A stretch of 64,000 nt of DNA from Symbiodinium natans (GCA_905221605.1 CAJNDS010000001.1:2278525-2342524); one strand, 5' to 3'; numbered from the stretch's first letter, positions 1 to 13,600 are shown. Translations and numbers: made by a program. Notes: a model not told the origin generated them from the sequence alone.

Positions 1-890
1 GGGGTGGGGGGGTTAGGTTTAGGGTTTGGGGTTTAGGGGTTTAGGGGGTTAGGGCGTTTTGGGGGGGGGCAACGCATCAAGACACGTTCGAGGCCTAAAC
101 CTCACACCCTACACCCTACACCCTAAACCCTAAAGGTATACGGAAGAATTCCACCGTGCATAATGAGTCCCTGGTTTGAGAGGCGCCGGCTGCGCACAAA
201 TCAAGCCCTCAGGCCCCGCAAATCCCCTAAACCCAATGCCAGACACCCTGAACCCTAAACCCTAAACCCTGAACCCTGAACCCTAAACCCTAAACCCTAA
301 ACCCTAAAACCCCCAAACCCTAAACCCTAAACCCTAGCCCCCAAACCCCAAACCCTAAACCCTAAACCCTTAACCCTAAACCCTAAACCCTAGCCCCCAA
401 ACCCCCATGCCCACCTCGCATCCCGCAGAAAGCTCGGGAAGGTTGGAGGGGGGGAGGGTGGAGCTTGTGAGAACTCGGGGATTCAAGGGTTCGGTTTAGG
501 GGTTGACGCCTAAACCCTAAACCCTAAACCCTAAACCCTAAACCCTTGAGGGCTCGTGGTGGTGTAGGAATTTGAGGGGCTTAGCTAAGTAACAGTCTGT
601 ATCAAGGTCGCTCGGGATTCAGGGCCTTGTTTTGGGAGGGCGGCCCTAAGGTTTAGGGTTTAGGGTTTAGGGTTTAGGGTTTAGGGTTTAGGGTTTAGGG
701 TTTAGGGTTTAGGGTTTAGGGTTTAGGGTTTAGGGTTTAGGGTTTATGGTTTAGGTTTAGGGTTTAGGGTTTAGGGTTTAGGGTTTAGGGTTTAGGGTTT
801 AGGGTTTAGGGTTTAGGGTTTAGGGTTTAGGGTTTAGGGTTTAGGGTTTAGGGTTTAGGGTTTAGGGTTTAGGGTTTAGGGCATGAAGTT
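1..890. repeat. Interspersed telomere-type repeat tracts
   Basis: Blocks of CCCTAAA (about 238-400 and 510-545) and of its complement TTTAGGG (about 647-884) alternate with short unique segments. Orientation switches within 1 kb and degenerate units occur, so this is interstitial repeat and not a chromosome end. I see no gene here. Confidence 0.9.
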
Positions 891-3800
891 TACAAAAGGG
901 GTTTAGGGGGTTTCAGGGTCTGTTTTGGGTTCAGGCTAGATGGACTGCAGGGGGTTGCCAGGTTTAGGGTTTGGGACAAGAGGAGAAGGCTTTTTTGACG
1001 GTATGAGGGTATGAGGGTTACAAAAGGGGCTTAGAGGGTTCAGGGTTTGTTTTGGGTTTAAGCCTCTAAGGGCTGTAAGGGCTTTTTCCGGATTTAGGGG
1101 TTGGGACATGAGGAGAAGGAAGGTTTTGATACCCCCCGGGCAGCTTGCAGGGCCCTCTTGGGCTCGGTCGCGCGGCGTTCGGAGCAAAAGCGTTGCATCG
1201 GATTTGAGGGTTTTCTTGGGCTTGCCGAGACCCGAAAAGCACCCCTCCTTGTTTTAAGTTTTAAGGCACAAGCTGAGGCCCTTAAGCGCACTTGGGGCCT
1301 TAGGTTTTGGATCTTTGGGGTGCTCAGGGCCGGCAAAATGCCCCTGAATTCCGCGAGATGGGCTTCCCAAGCCACATGAGTGGGCAGATGGCTCGAGCTG
1401 GCAGTCTGTGTGCCCGCAGCGAGCTGTAGGACTCCTCACCCTAGCAGCCCGGAAGCTCTATACAGATTCTCGATATGAAAAGTCCATGGCACTGCACAAG
1501 GGAGAGTTGTGGGGATGGTCTCTGCCAACGGCCCACAACTCCAAGAGAGAGACTGGCTGACGCCGGCGTGGTGTCGGCAGCAGCTCTTGCTAGGCCTCGG
1601 ATGGGATGGGTAGCTGCTTGGGTTTTACATAGCTCATATGATATGAGTTGAGGGTTCAGGCTTTTGGAACGTGGTCCGTTGCAGCCTGCTGTTCTCGAAG
1701 AGATCTTGAAGTTGCTCTTCGCATGTGCGCAAGAAAGAGACAAAGACACGGGGACACCAGGAAAAGCATTGAACCCTAAATCCTAAACCCTACACCCTAA
1801 ACCCTAAACCCTAAACCCCAATCCCCAATCCCTAAACCCTAAACCCTAAACCCTAAACCCTAAACCTGGGACAGCGTGGAAAGACCGACTCCGCGATGCT
1901 AAACCCCCCTAAGAGCCCTTATCCTACGAGCGCTGAATATGGAACTCGGTTCCGTTTAGGGTTTAGGGTTTAGGGTTTAGGGTTATAACTTAGGTTCCCC
2001 ATAACTAGCCCTTAAACGTTAGGTTCCCTGTAGAACCCCTTAAAAATGCTAACTTAAAAATGCTAACAGGCCTCACCAACTTCCGGAACTCCCCTTTTCG
2101 AAGCTCAGACCATGCTCGGAACCTGGTACACCCCGAACAGTTTAGGGTTGAGGGTTGAGGGGTCGAGGGAGTTGAGGGAGTTGAGGGTTGGGTGAATGGG
2201 GTTGGGGCTCATGAGGAGTTGAGGTCTGGTGTTGAGGATGGAGGGAGTCAAGCTGAACGCCGCCGCGGCACACATGCCGGGTGCCGCACCGGGCGAACAC
2301 CGACATCTGTTCAGCAAACACAAGGGCCTGGCACAACTCTCGCCCTTCATCCTCAATTTCTGAACAAAGGGGGGGTCGTTTCGGGGACAGGCATTTAAAA
2401 CGAAGTAAGCGTAGGGTAGGGCAGAGCTGAAAGGTGCTGGAAAAGCGCATCCCAAGTGATCCAGTTCTTCCAGGTGTCCTGCAGTGCTTAGGGTTTAGGT
2501 GTTTTCGGTTTAGTTCGGTGTTTCGGGTCATGAGCCCAACAGTGTGCAACTCCAACTCGGCACCCAAATCAAACCAAAAGAATCTCAACTTCACCTGTGT
2601 CCACCCGCTGTCAACATAGTACTCCGCCCGCATCCGATGTTTGAAACGCAAGAGGAGCGGCACAAGCGCAACTGCAAAAACGAACGCCCTAACGCATATT
2701 CAAAAACGATGTCGATGTTATCATGCACGAGTCGTTCCCTCTGAAGCGCTTCGGTGTGCCGGCCAATGTGTCTCAGATAGCAATCGTCTTAGACCTCCTC
2801 TATACATCTCTATACAAGGCCAAACTTACGATAAACTGGATACATTTGACAAACAAACATGTATGCGCTGTTGGCGAATCCTGTGTTTCTTGGCACTTCT
2901 CCGTGACCACCAAGGCATTACAGCCTCTGGGCGAGCCAGAGGTAGCTGTTTATAACACGCGACCGAGTTTGTAAAAGCATGTATACGGTACCCACGGGGA
3001 CTCAAACGGAGATGGGTATTGGACAGTAGTAGCGGGTGCTTAACGCCAGCGTTCCAGTGGAAGGTTTCGATGTTAGGCCGCCCTCAGTTCGGGCAGTGAC
3101 AGTGAGATTTGCCTGGGGCAAGGGGCTTAGCGGCCGAGATCGGAATCCACACCTTGAGAAGCCGACTCGAAGGATCGACGAACCCTAAACCCGAAACCCT
3201 AAACCCTAAATCCTAAACCCTAAACCCTAAACCCTAAACCCTAATCCTTAAACCCTACCCAGCAAACCTCCTGGCAGACAAGAGCGTGGAGCTCTGGATC
3301 GACACAGCGTTCTGTTGGGGGATTCTTCTCTTCAGGTCAAACTCCCGCCTGCATGACTCGCCGGTGTCCTATGCGGTGTGAGCCTATCGTACATGATGTT
3401 TTCGGTTCAACTGCCAGCTATGCTAAGATTCTCCGCTTCCCACGAGAGCATTGTAAGTACCGCACAAGTACACAGCATGCAACTAGCGAGACAACATCAG
3501 GACTTCGACGTTACAACGCCGGATGCGCGGCACATGTCCGGCGAGGTACCCGCGTAGCAAGCTTCCTTTTTTGCTTCGTATCCCCGCCCAATGGGCCTCC
3601 CTAAAACCCTAAACCCTAAACTACACTTGGGGGGTGAGGTTGGCTTTTCGCTCACAGAGGCCCGGCATGCGGCATTGCGATGCTTGATTCTTGGTTGGAC
3701 CCAATATGATAGAAGATGCTTTTTCGTAACCTGGCGCTGAGAACTTTGTTTGCGTCTGAAACATTGTTGCACACAGTGACACATGTAAATGGCAATGAAA

Positions 3801-4645
3801 TCTGCCTTTTAGTGAGGCTGCAAGGAAGGCGCGCGCGCTTGGAGTTTTTAGGCAATTGCGGGGTTTCAATCCAGCCCAAGGACAAGCCAAAGTCTGAGTA
3901 TTGTCGTTGCCCAAAGACCCCAGAAGCCTGAGCCCTCAACCAAAAACATGTCCGGCCACCCTCTGGCGCACCCTTTCTAGATTCACCCTACACCCTAAAC
4001 CTTAAACCCTAAACCCCAAACCCTAAACCCTATACAGTGTGTGGAGACCTGGGAGTGGGAAATCTTGAGATTGTCAGGAGGAGTCTGGGGGGTGCGGTCC
4101 AGGGATGCGCGCTTTGCGGGACTTGTGTGGGATTTAGGGTTTAGGGTTTAGGGTTTAGGGTTTAGGGCTTAGGATATAGGGTTTAGGGTTTAGGGTTTAG
4201 GGTTTAGGGTTTAGGATGTCCATGAAAAACATAGCAAACAGGTTAGGCATTTCTAGCTCGCCACACAACAAGAACCGGGGCTTGGGATGTTCCCCCTGAA
4301 GCTAACACGAGGGGTACGGGTGAAAGCAAGCTGGACCTCTGGCTTCAACTAAACCCTGAACCCCCAAACCCTAAAACCCTAAACCCGAAAACCCGAAACC
4401 CTAAGCCCTAAAACCCTAAACGCTAAACCCTAAACCCTAAACCCTAAATGCTGACCCTAAAACCCTAAACCCTAAACCCTAAACCCTAAACCCTAGACCC
4501 TAAGCCCGAAACCCTAAAACACCAGACCCACCTCCCGCGCCGCAGGGCCACATGCCGCTTGGGAGGCTCTGGCAGGCAGCGGCGCAAGCCTCAGGGGTTG
4601 ATAGGGTTGACAGGGTTTAGGGTTTAGGGTTTAGGGTCTAGGGTT
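891..4645. other. Spacer without recognised gene
   Basis: Mostly unique sequence of moderate GC, broken by short CCCTAAA/TTTAGGG tracts near 1770-1866, 1953-1984, 3180-3260, 3985-4030, 4136-4215 and 4340-4520. Open frames are short and show no motif I recognise. A fragment at about 4285-4305 (cttgggatgttccccctg) matches one end of the inverted-repeat elements at 18003 and 18253. Unrecognised exons cannot be excluded. Confidence 0.6.
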
Positions 4646-5669
4646 CAGCATCTCAGGTCCAAGCATTCACTTGTCAAGAAATTACTTCAGAAAAATACCC
4701 ACCCGCCCGAAGAATCCCACAACATTATGAAAATATTTCACTTATGGAACGACCTTGCCCAGTAAAAAAATGACCTTGCCCAGTAAAAACATGACCTTGC
4801 CCAAAAAAAAAATGACCTTGCCCAGTAAAAAAATGACCTTGCCCAGTAAAAAAATGACCTTGCCCAGTAAAAAAATGACCTTGCCCAGTAAAAAAATGAC
4901 CTTGCCCAGTAAAAAGATGACCTTGCCCAATAAAAAAATGACCTTGCCCAATAATGACCTTGCCCAGTAAAAAAATGACCTTGCCCAGTAAAAAAATGAC
5001 CTTGCCCAGTAAAAAAATGACCTTGCCCAGCAAAAAAATGACCTTGCCCAGTAAAAAAATGACCTTGCCCAATAAAAAAATGACCTTGCCCAGTAATGAC
5101 CTTGCCCAGTAAAAAAATGACCTTGCCCAGTAAAAAAATGACCTTGCCCAGTAAAAAAATGACCTTGCCAAGTAAAAAAATGACCTTGCCCAGTAAAAAA
5201 ATGACCTTGCCCAGTAAAAAAATGACCTTGCCCAGTAAAAAAATGACCTTGCCCAGAAAAAAAATGACCTTGCCCAGTAAAAAATGACCTTGCCCAGTAA
5301 AAAAATGACCTTGCCCAGTAAAAAAAATGACCTTGCCCAGTAATGACCTTGCCCAGTAAAAAAATGACCTTGCCCAGTAAAAAAATGACCTTGCCCAGTA
5401 AAAAAATGACCTTGCCCAGTAAAAAATGACCTTGCCCAGTAAAAAAATGACCTTGCCCAGTAAAAAGATGACCTTGCCCAGTAAAAAGATGACCTTGCCC
5501 AGTAACATTTTTACTGGGCAAGGTCATTTTTTTACTGGGCAAGGTCGTTTTTTTGGACGAAACGACCTTGCCCAGTAAAAATGCCCTTGCCCAGTAAATC
5601 ACCTTGCGCAGAAAAAAATGACCTTGCCCAGTAACTCCTTAACATTTAAATTATATACGAAAGAGAGGT
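4646..5669. mobile_element. Satellite-bearing dispersed repeat, copy 1
   Basis: A discrete 1.0-kb unit bordered on both sides by telomere-type repeat. Its left end (agcatctcaggtccaagc, then a segment with acccacccgcccgaagaatc) recurs at 19741, and its right end (ctccttaacatttaaatt, then atacgaaagagaggtt) recurs at 41931-41964. The two shared ends define a family. The body is a 21-bp satellite. It has no coding capacity I can recognise and its mode of movement is unknown. Confidence 0.75.
4750..5640. repeat. 21-bp satellite array
   Basis: About 42 tandem copies of a 21-bp unit, consensus atgaccttgcccagtaaaaaa. Point variants (aaaaaga, caaaaaa) and a few shortened units (gcccagtaatgacc) occur. 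Orientation inverts near 5506-5545. Because 21 is a multiple of 3 the array reads as long repetitive open frames on both strands; these are artefacts. The core TTTTACTGGGCAAGGTC is shared with the palindromic array at 41475-41930. Confidence 0.95.
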
Positions 5670-7954
5670 TAGGGTTTAGGGTTTAGGGTTTAGGGTTTAG
5701 GGTTCAGGGTTCAGGGTTCAGGGTTCAGGGTTTAGGGTTTAGGGTTTAGGGTTGAGGGTTTAGGGTTGAGGGTTTAGGGTTTAGGGTTTAGGGTTTAGGG
5801 TTTAGGGTTTAGGGTTTAGGGTTTAGGGTCTAGGGTTTAGGGTTTAGGGTTTAGGGTTTAGGGTTTAGGGTTTAGGTGTTTCAGGGGACTTCAGCCGGTT
5901 TCAGGGGGTCTGGGGTTTAGGATTTATATAGGGGGTTTAGGGGGTTTAGGGGGTTTAGGGGGTTTAGGGGGTTTAGGGGGTTTAGGGGGTTTAGGGGGTT
6001 TAGGGGGTTTAGGGGGTTTAGGGGGTTTAGGGGGTGCAGGGTGTTTTGGGTTTCGGGTTTAGAGTTTAGGGTTTAGGGGTTAGAGTTTAGGGTTGAGAGT
6101 TTAGGGTTTGGGTTTCGGGTTCGGGGCGTAGTGCCCAAAAACCCTGAATAAACTAAGGACTACAAAGGTGGCAAGAAAAGCAAACCTCTATCTTACGAAT
6201 TGGGGGTTCGAAATTGGTGGAGGGTGGGGGTTCCCGGAGAGTGGTGTGGGGGTCATCTCGCAGAGCCCTGAAACCCTACCCCCCTCCCCCCAGGGCAGCT
6301 GAGCGTCTGCGTCGCTTGCGCCGAAACCCGCCGCTTTGGCCTCGGCTGTTGCAGCACCTTAGCTCTGCGAGCACTTTGGGTTTTTGTTGAAAGAATAGGG
6401 TTTAGGGTTTACGGGACTAGGAATGGAAGAAACAAAAAAATTGAACACCTGGGAGTTCAAGGGGTAAGAGGTTTGGGCAGCCCGACATGTAGACGCTCTG
6501 CCTACCCCTGCTGGACTGTTGGGGGTTCGGGGGTGTTAGGTTTAGGGTTGAGGGCTTATAGGGTTGCTGGGTGCAGGATTTAAGCCGTCCCCTTGGCTAA
6601 ACTATAGGAGAGAGGTTCTTCAGCGTTTCATGCTTCAAGGCGACCTTTTTCCCCAAAACGAGTCTTGGTGTTTGTTGCAAGACCCAATTTGGGGAGGTTG
6701 AGATATATCGGCCCCGCGTCCAGCAATAGGTGTTCCTGAGATCCCTCATTGCTGGGTATTGGCCAATCACTCCAGTTTCAGAGTTTGGCTGGCTGGAAAT
6801 TGATCGGATTGATGGCAGGGTATTCGTTGGCAAGATTTGCAGGGGTGAGTGTTACAAGTACGCACGAGGCTCGAAGCTCCGACTTACGGAGTGTATTGGT
6901 CTGACCATGAAGATCTCAACCTAGCACATTATCTTATATGTGCCAAGCACCCAGGGCATCTTTAACGTTCGGCCCTGTTTACGAGCCGAGTATGTAAAGT
7001 GTGGTTTGCCGGGCTTTTGGTCGGGACCTTGTCTGCTGCCTCTAAGGACCCCCAAGTACGCCTGGAGATGCAGTAAAATCCAGATTTGCAGGCAACCACG
7101 AGGAAGAGGTGTAGGGTTTAGGGTTTAGGGTTTAGGTTTAGGGTTTAGGGTTTAGGGTTTAGGGTTTAGGGTTTAGGGTTTGGGGTTTGGGGTTTAGGGT
7201 TTAGGGTTTAGGGCTTGGGGTTTAGGGTTTCGCGCGCCCGCCCGGGGGGGGGGGGGGGGGGGGCGCATGGGATCCGATCCTGCGAGGCTCAGTGGCGGCC
7301 CTGGTTCCTCTGAGCTTTACAGAGGCACCTTGCTTGGAGGTTTGTTATAGCCTACAAAGAGGACTTAGAGGGCTTCGCGGGCTTTTGAAGACAGTTATCC
7401 TTGGGGTTGTAAGTACCCTGAGCCTCCAAGTAAGAACCCCAAACCCCGTGTTTTTGGCAGGGTCTTTCTGACGGTGAGCCCACTTCTGGGATTCTTCGAA
7501 CCCACCTACGAAAAACAGGCTTGGGGTCCTCGAAGGCACCAGGAACCCACAGACAAGGGAAGAAAATGCCCTTTGTTGGGGTCCCTATTGCAAGGGGATC
7601 CTACTGTTTGGAGGTTCTATGTTCGGGGTCCACTGTTTTTCCCCTAAACCCTAAACCCTAAACCCTAAACCTTAAACCCAGTCTTGTGTTTTCAACAGGG
7701 GCCAAGCCGATGTCTGCGAGCGGAGTGGCCAGTGGTTTAGGGTTTAGGGTTTAGGGTTTAGGGTTTAGGGTTTAGGGTTTAGGGTTTAGGGTTTAGGGTT
7801 TCGGGTTTCGGGTTTAGGGTTTAGGGTTTAGGGTTTAGGGTTTAGGGTTTAGGGTTTAGGGTTTAGGGTTTAGTTTGTAGGGTTTAGGGTTTAGGGTTCA
7901 GGGTTTAGGGTTTAGGATTTAGGGTTTAGGGTTTAGGGTTTAGGTTTGGGCGCC
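5670..7954. repeat. Telomere-type repeat and spacer
   Basis: TTTAGGG runs (5670-5873) are followed by a 9-bp variant, TTTAGGGGG (about 5933-6012), then mixed degenerate units. 6121-7107 is largely unique with no gene I recognise. Further TTTAGGG tracts lie at 7110-7225, 7638-7670 and 7733-7945, and a poly-G run at about 7245-7263. A segment at 7575-7640 resembles segments near 51295 and 60270. Confidence 0.75.
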
Positions 7955-10380
7955 AAGCTGCATACGCTGGGCGTGGTGGTGGCAGTCGTTGCTGACATGG
8001 TCGTGGTGGTTGTGGTGGTCGTGGTCGTTGTGGTGCTGGCCGGTGCTCCGGCCCGCGTGCACATCGGCGAGGGACAGCTCCTCGGATGCAGCACTAAGCA
8101 CTGAACCCTAAACCCTAAATCCTAAACCCTAAATCCTAAACCCTAAACCCTAAACCCTACCCCGGACTACTGCGTGACTGCTGCAAGGCTTGGTTCTGTA
8201 CTCCTCCTGCATTCTGCCATGTACAGGGGCTAAAATCATTAGAACCGAGTTATGGTATACTGAAAAAATGAACCATAAGGGAATACTCTTACCAAGCACT
8301 CCGGCCCCTCTACTGCACCACCGCTGTAAGCCACTATCCAGCGAAACCCTAAACCCTAAACCCTAAACCCTAAATGCCTAAACCCTAAACCCTTCAACGT
8401 CTCAGGATCATCCGCAGCCAAGTCTCGCACCGTTGGCGGAGCACCTTGCTTGGAGGTTCAGGGCACTTGGTAACCCTATGATATGTGTAGGGGTTTAGGG
8501 TTTAGAGTTTAGAGTTTAGGGTTTAGGGTTTAGGGTTTAGGGTTAGGGTTTAGGGTTTAGGGTTTAGGGTTTAGGGTTTAGGGGAGTTACAACCCACTTA
8601 TAAGCCCCTTAAGTACCCCAATAGGATGATCATTGGGTTGTAAGTACAGGTATAATTGGGTTACCAAGTACCATGAACCTCCAAGTGGTCGACATGAGAG
8701 CTCCCCGTAGCCCACACACCACTACGCCACCTATTCCAGAATCATATGTATAGGTTTGATGGTTCTTCATAGATACAGCCAACTACAAGTCAGCACAACA
8801 TGTTCAATGAGAGGGTAAAGTATGATAAGTGCAAGGTCTGACGTGGTTTTGTTCCCAGCGCAGAGTAGTTCAGGGTGTAGGGTTTAGGGAGGTTCATCTA
8901 CCATCCGCACCAAAGCCCTTGGACTCCAATCCTTCTTGGGAACCCAAACCCTCAACTCAACCCTACTAGTCAAAGCCTTCATCATCAGGGCTCTCCAAAG
9001 CCCGAATCCCTAAACTCCAAAGTCTAAAGCTTGCTTTCGCCCTAAACCCTAAACCCTAAACCCTAAACCCTAAGCCCAAAGCCCTAAACCCCTAAGCCCT
9101 AAACCCCAAAAGCGCTGGGGAGGAGGTCGGAGAATGGGTGAATCTCGGAGACGGGGCGCCAGCTCACGTAGCCATTGTCGCGGCACCAGGGATTAACGTC
9201 GCAGTCCCTGGGGTTTAGGGTTTTAGGGTCTAAGGTTTAGGGTTGTAGGGTTTGGGGTTTTGGGGTTTTGGGTTTTTGGGGTTTTGGGGTTTCGGGGTTT
9301 TGGGGTTTTCGGGTTTTGGGGCTTTGAGGTTTTAGGGTACTAGCTACCTGTGTGTGGACATTCATAATAAGGGGGGGTGGGGGGGTGCTTCATTGTGAAG
9401 TAAGCTACCGCTACCAGAATAAGTTAAGGCACCATAGTTCGCAAGATGGAGTTAGCATGGATGCGCAGAAAATGCCAATAAACAACTCGGTTTGAATGAG
9501 GGGGGTAACTCAATGTAAGCACCTGTTTATCTGGACCCAACAGTAACCTAGGAATACAAGGGGTACGCTTCAAGGGGCTTATAAGGGATCCTAAACCCTG
9601 AAAATTGAATCAGGGCCCGCTCTGGATCCTAAACCCTAAACCCTAAACCCGACACCCTGAACCCAGAACCCTAAAGCCTAAACCCTAAAACCTAAAGCCC
9701 CTAAACCCTAAAACCCAAAATCCCTAAACCCCTAAACCCTAAACCCTAAACCGCAATCCCAGGCTCGGGTTGCGGATGCAGCGGCTGCCGCCTCCCGTGC
9801 CGGCTGTGGTCGTAGTGGTTGTGGTCGTGGTCGTGGTTGTCCCGGACGTCGCAGACGCGGTCGTGCTCGCATCCGTCCTTTACCGGCTCTGGTTTAGGGT
9901 TTAGGGTTTGGGGTGTTTGGGGTTTAGGGTTTAGGGTTTGGGGTTTAGGGTTTAAGGTTTAGGGTTTCTAGTTAAAGTAAAGAACGAAACACCCCGAAGC
10001 CCGGCGTCGTCGACGTGGTGGTGGAGCTGGACGTTGGCTGAGTGGTTTGCACGGTGGTCCTATACTGAACTTGGAACCCTAGCAAAAAACACAATTGTAT
10101 CTGTTCACCAGGAATTATACCACCCAATCATTCATTGTAAAAAAACTAGCTGTTTCTTAGGAATTACAGTACCCCATAACTAAATATAATTTTCGCTACC
10201 CAACAGTGAAACAATATTCCCCCTAAACCCTAAACCCTAAACCCTAAACCCAAAAATGAAAAACAAAATACTTCCCAAAGTATCCCCTAAGGGTCGAGCT
10301 CGACCCGGCGGTGGTGCTGGGCCCCTGCGTGGTGCTCGGTGAGTCGGTGGTGGGACGCTGGCTCGAGCTGCCCTCCGGGC
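7955..10380 (-). CDS. GH18 chitinase-like gene: Thr-rich and Cys-containing tail exons
   Basis: Short exon-like islands on the minus strand, separated by CCCTAAA/TTTAGGG introns, continue the chitinase gene downstream of its catalytic exons. They lie at about 10293-10380, 9999-10058, 9776-9880, 9114-9207 and 7955-8085. Four of them encode Thr/Ser-rich linkers with runs of Thr. The one at 9114-9207 encodes DCDVNPWCRDNGYVSW and looks like a small Cys-bearing module, perhaps carbohydrate-binding. Thr-rich linkers between modules are common in secreted glycoside hydrolases. Frames were chosen by open reading and composition; splice sites are approximate and I did not find the stop codon. Weaker than the catalytic exons. 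Confidence 0.45.
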
Positions 10381-10619
10381 CTAGTTTAGGGTTTAGGGTT
10401 TAGGGTTTAGGGTTTAGGGTTTGGGGTTTGGGGTTTGGGGTTTGGGGTTTGGGGCTTAGGGTTTAGGGTTTAGGGTTTGGGGTTTGGGGCTTAGGGTTTA
10501 GGGTTTAGGGTTTAGGGTGTTTTTGGTTTAAGGGGCAGGGTTTTACGGACATGTCTATTCCTCGTTGAGTTTTAAGTACCCTTAAAAATGTCACATGTTG
10601 GCCCACGGTGACAAAGGGG

Positions 10620-13600
10620 CAGGTGCTGCCGCCGGTGCTCATGAGGGAGATGAGCGGGTAGGGCCTGCAGAAGCAGCCCCCAGGCGCCCGACACAAGAAC
10701 CCTAAACCCGAAACCCTAATACCCTAATACCCTCATGCCCTAAGTACCCTGAATACCCTAGTACCCTAAACCCTACATCCTAAGCCCTAACCTAAGCCCT
10801 AAACCCTACACCCAAAACGAAAGACACTTGAGTTCATGATAAAGACACGAAGAAATAGAGGTTCGAGGTATGTGTCCCAAACAACAGGCAGATTCCCTGG
10901 AACATCCAGGCGTGGGGCAGCACAGCTTTGAGACGAAGAGTATGATAAAGCCAGTTCAGAAAACGTTAGAAACCTGGCAAAGTCCAGAAACACACAACTA
11001 CACAAACACTGGAGGAACCTTTCTTATGCGGGGTTAGGGGTTTGGAGTTTAGGAGCTTCGGGGATTGAAGCCTGAAAGGCTGGGAGTTCAAGAGGATTAG
11101 CGGCCTAGAGAACAAGGGGTTTGAGATTTTCGGGCTTACCCTAAACCCTAAACCCGAAACCCTAAACCCGAAACCCTAAACCCTAAACCCGAAACCCCAA
11201 ACCCTTAAAGGCTTCGTGCTTTGAAAGTGGGGGGGGTTTAGGAGCTGCGTCCGCCTGTCGCTGAAGCTGCCGTCCATGTCGTCCAAATCCAGGGCCCACC
11301 TCCATCGTTCAGCCCGAAACCCGAAACCCCAAACCCCAAGCCCTAAACCCTAAACCCTAAACCCTAAACCCGAAACCCTAAACCCTAAACCCGAAACCCT
11401 AAACCCGAAGGCCCTGAGGAGTTTCCGTGCTTTCGGGCTTAGGGGCTTCAAAGCTTGTACGAGTAGCTCTCCAGGGCTTTTAGGGCGCTTTAGGGGGGAC
11501 CCCCCGCCCCCTCCCCCCCACCCCAAAAGCGAAGGCTCGAAACTCTCGAGCCCTCAGGGGTTAGGATTTAGGGGTTTGGGGCTTGCTACTATTTGCGAAC
11601 GAACCCCCCAAAATCAGAAATTATTCTTCCTAACAAGGGGAATATAGGGCTTATTATCTTTCGTCTTTTGGGGGCTCTTGAAGCAAATAGAAATTTCGGG
11701 TTTAGGGTCTAGGGTTCAGGGTTGAGGGTTTAGGGTTTAGGGTTTGGGGTTTAGGGTTTAGGGTTTAGGGTTTAGGGTTTAGGGTTTAGGGTTTAGGGTT
11801 TAGGGTTTAAGGTTTAGGGTTTAGGGTTTAGGGTTTAGGGTTTAGGGTTTAGGGTTTAGGGTTTAGGGTTTAGGGCATTCTCCTTGCATCCAAGGGGCAC
11901 CATGGAGCCCGCCAGTCCCTTCTCACGGGCAAACGCGAGCTTCGCGCAGATCGTCTGCCTGGGGTTTAGGGTTTAGGGTTTGGGGTTTAGGGTTGAGGGT
12001 TTAGGGTTTAGGGTTCAGGGTTTAGGGTTTAGGGTTTAGGGTTTACGGTTTAGGGTTTAGGGTTTAGGGTTTAGGGTTTAGGGTTTAGGGTTACGGACTT
12101 AAAGGGGTTTAGGGCTTTCGGGCTCAGGGTTGTAGGGGTTTTGAGTGGGTTTTGAGAGTTTTTTAACGATTTTTAGGGGTTTAGGGGCTTTCGGGTTCAG
12201 GGTTAAAGGTGGGCTTTATCGGTGTAGGAGGTGGGTGGCTCCACCCAAGTTGGGGGTTTCGAACAAGGATTCAGGCTTCAAATGAGGCCTAAACCCTAAA
12301 CCCCAAATCCCAAACCTCTAAACCTCAACCCCAAACACTAAAACCCCAAACCCAAACCCCCCAAACCCCAAACCCTACACCCTAAACCCTCAAACCAAAG
12401 GCGGCCAGGCGACTCGTCGTCGTAGCCGATCCACTCGCCGTTGCTCACGACGTGGGCGCACACGCGCTGAGAGTCGAACACCGGGGTGGCCTGGGCTGTG
12501 CAGCCTAGTTTTAGGGGGGTCTAGGGTTTGGGGGGTTTAGGGTTTGGGGTTTAAGGTCTAAGGTTTAGGGTTTAGGGTTTGGGGTTTGGGGTTTAGGGCT
12601 TAGGGTTTAGGGTTTAAGGTGTAGGGTTTAAGGGTTTAAGGGTTTAAGGGTTTAAGGGTTTAAGGGTTTAAGGGTTTAAGGGTTTAAGGGTTTAAGGGTT
12701 TAAGGGTTTAAGGGTTTAAGGGTTTAAGGGTTTAGGGCTTAAGGTAGGTGCACTTTGGGAAACCCGAAACCCCTCAAACCCCTCATGAGCGAACGCTGTG
12801 CGTAAGCCCCCGACCCCCTTCTCCTCGATGTCGCGGATCTCGTAGTAAGCCAGGTACCCCTCCTGGCCTGCTTCCCCTAAACCCCTAAACCCTAAACCCT
12901 AAACCCTAAACCCTAAACCCCTAAACCCTATACCCTATACCCTAAACCCTAAACCCTAAACCCTAAACCCTAAACCCTATACCCCTAAACCCTAAACCCC
13001 TAAACCCCTAAACCCCAAACAGGGCCCAAGCCCTGCAAACTTTTGAACCCTCCAAGAAGGTTGTGGTGCTCCCTAAAGAGGTTGGTTCCTCACTCCTTCC
13101 CTTTGCTTCCTGCTTAGCGTGCAGGGTTAGGATCGCGACTCCCGATTAGGGGAGGGAAGGGGGGGCATAAGTAGGGGCCCTAAACCCTAAACCCTAAACC
13201 CTAAACCCTAAACCGGGGGTTTACAAAGAGTCCGCAGAAGGTTCAGGGACCGGCAGGTAACGAGGCTTGAGGCTTCGAGGCTTCGGGTTTAGAGCTTGGA
13301 GCGCTCCCAGGGTCTCTGAGCAAAACCCTCGATCCCTGCAGCCGCGCACCCTAAACCCTAAACCCTAAACCCTAAACCCTAAACCCTAAACCCCAAACCT
13401 AAACTCTAAACTAAACCCTAGACCCCTAAACCCTAAACCCGAAGCCCTAACCCCTAAGCCTCAAAGCTGGAAGCCCCCGAAAAAAAAGGCCAAGGCCTAA
13501 ACCCTAAACCCTAAACCCTAAACCCTAAACCCTAAACCCTAGAACCCTAGAACCCTAGAACCCTAAACCCTATTCGGTAGGAGGCATCTGAGGCCGTGGT

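Noticed and set aside
1-890. Possible true telomere at the window start
   Set aside because: Blocks in both orientations, degenerate units and interspersed unique DNA, with the same repeats throughout the window, indicate interstitial repeat.
4725-5602. Long open frames of 148-286 codons on both strands
   Set aside because: They are read-through of a 21-bp satellite (a multiple of three). The products are simple heptapeptide repeats and several frames are open at once.
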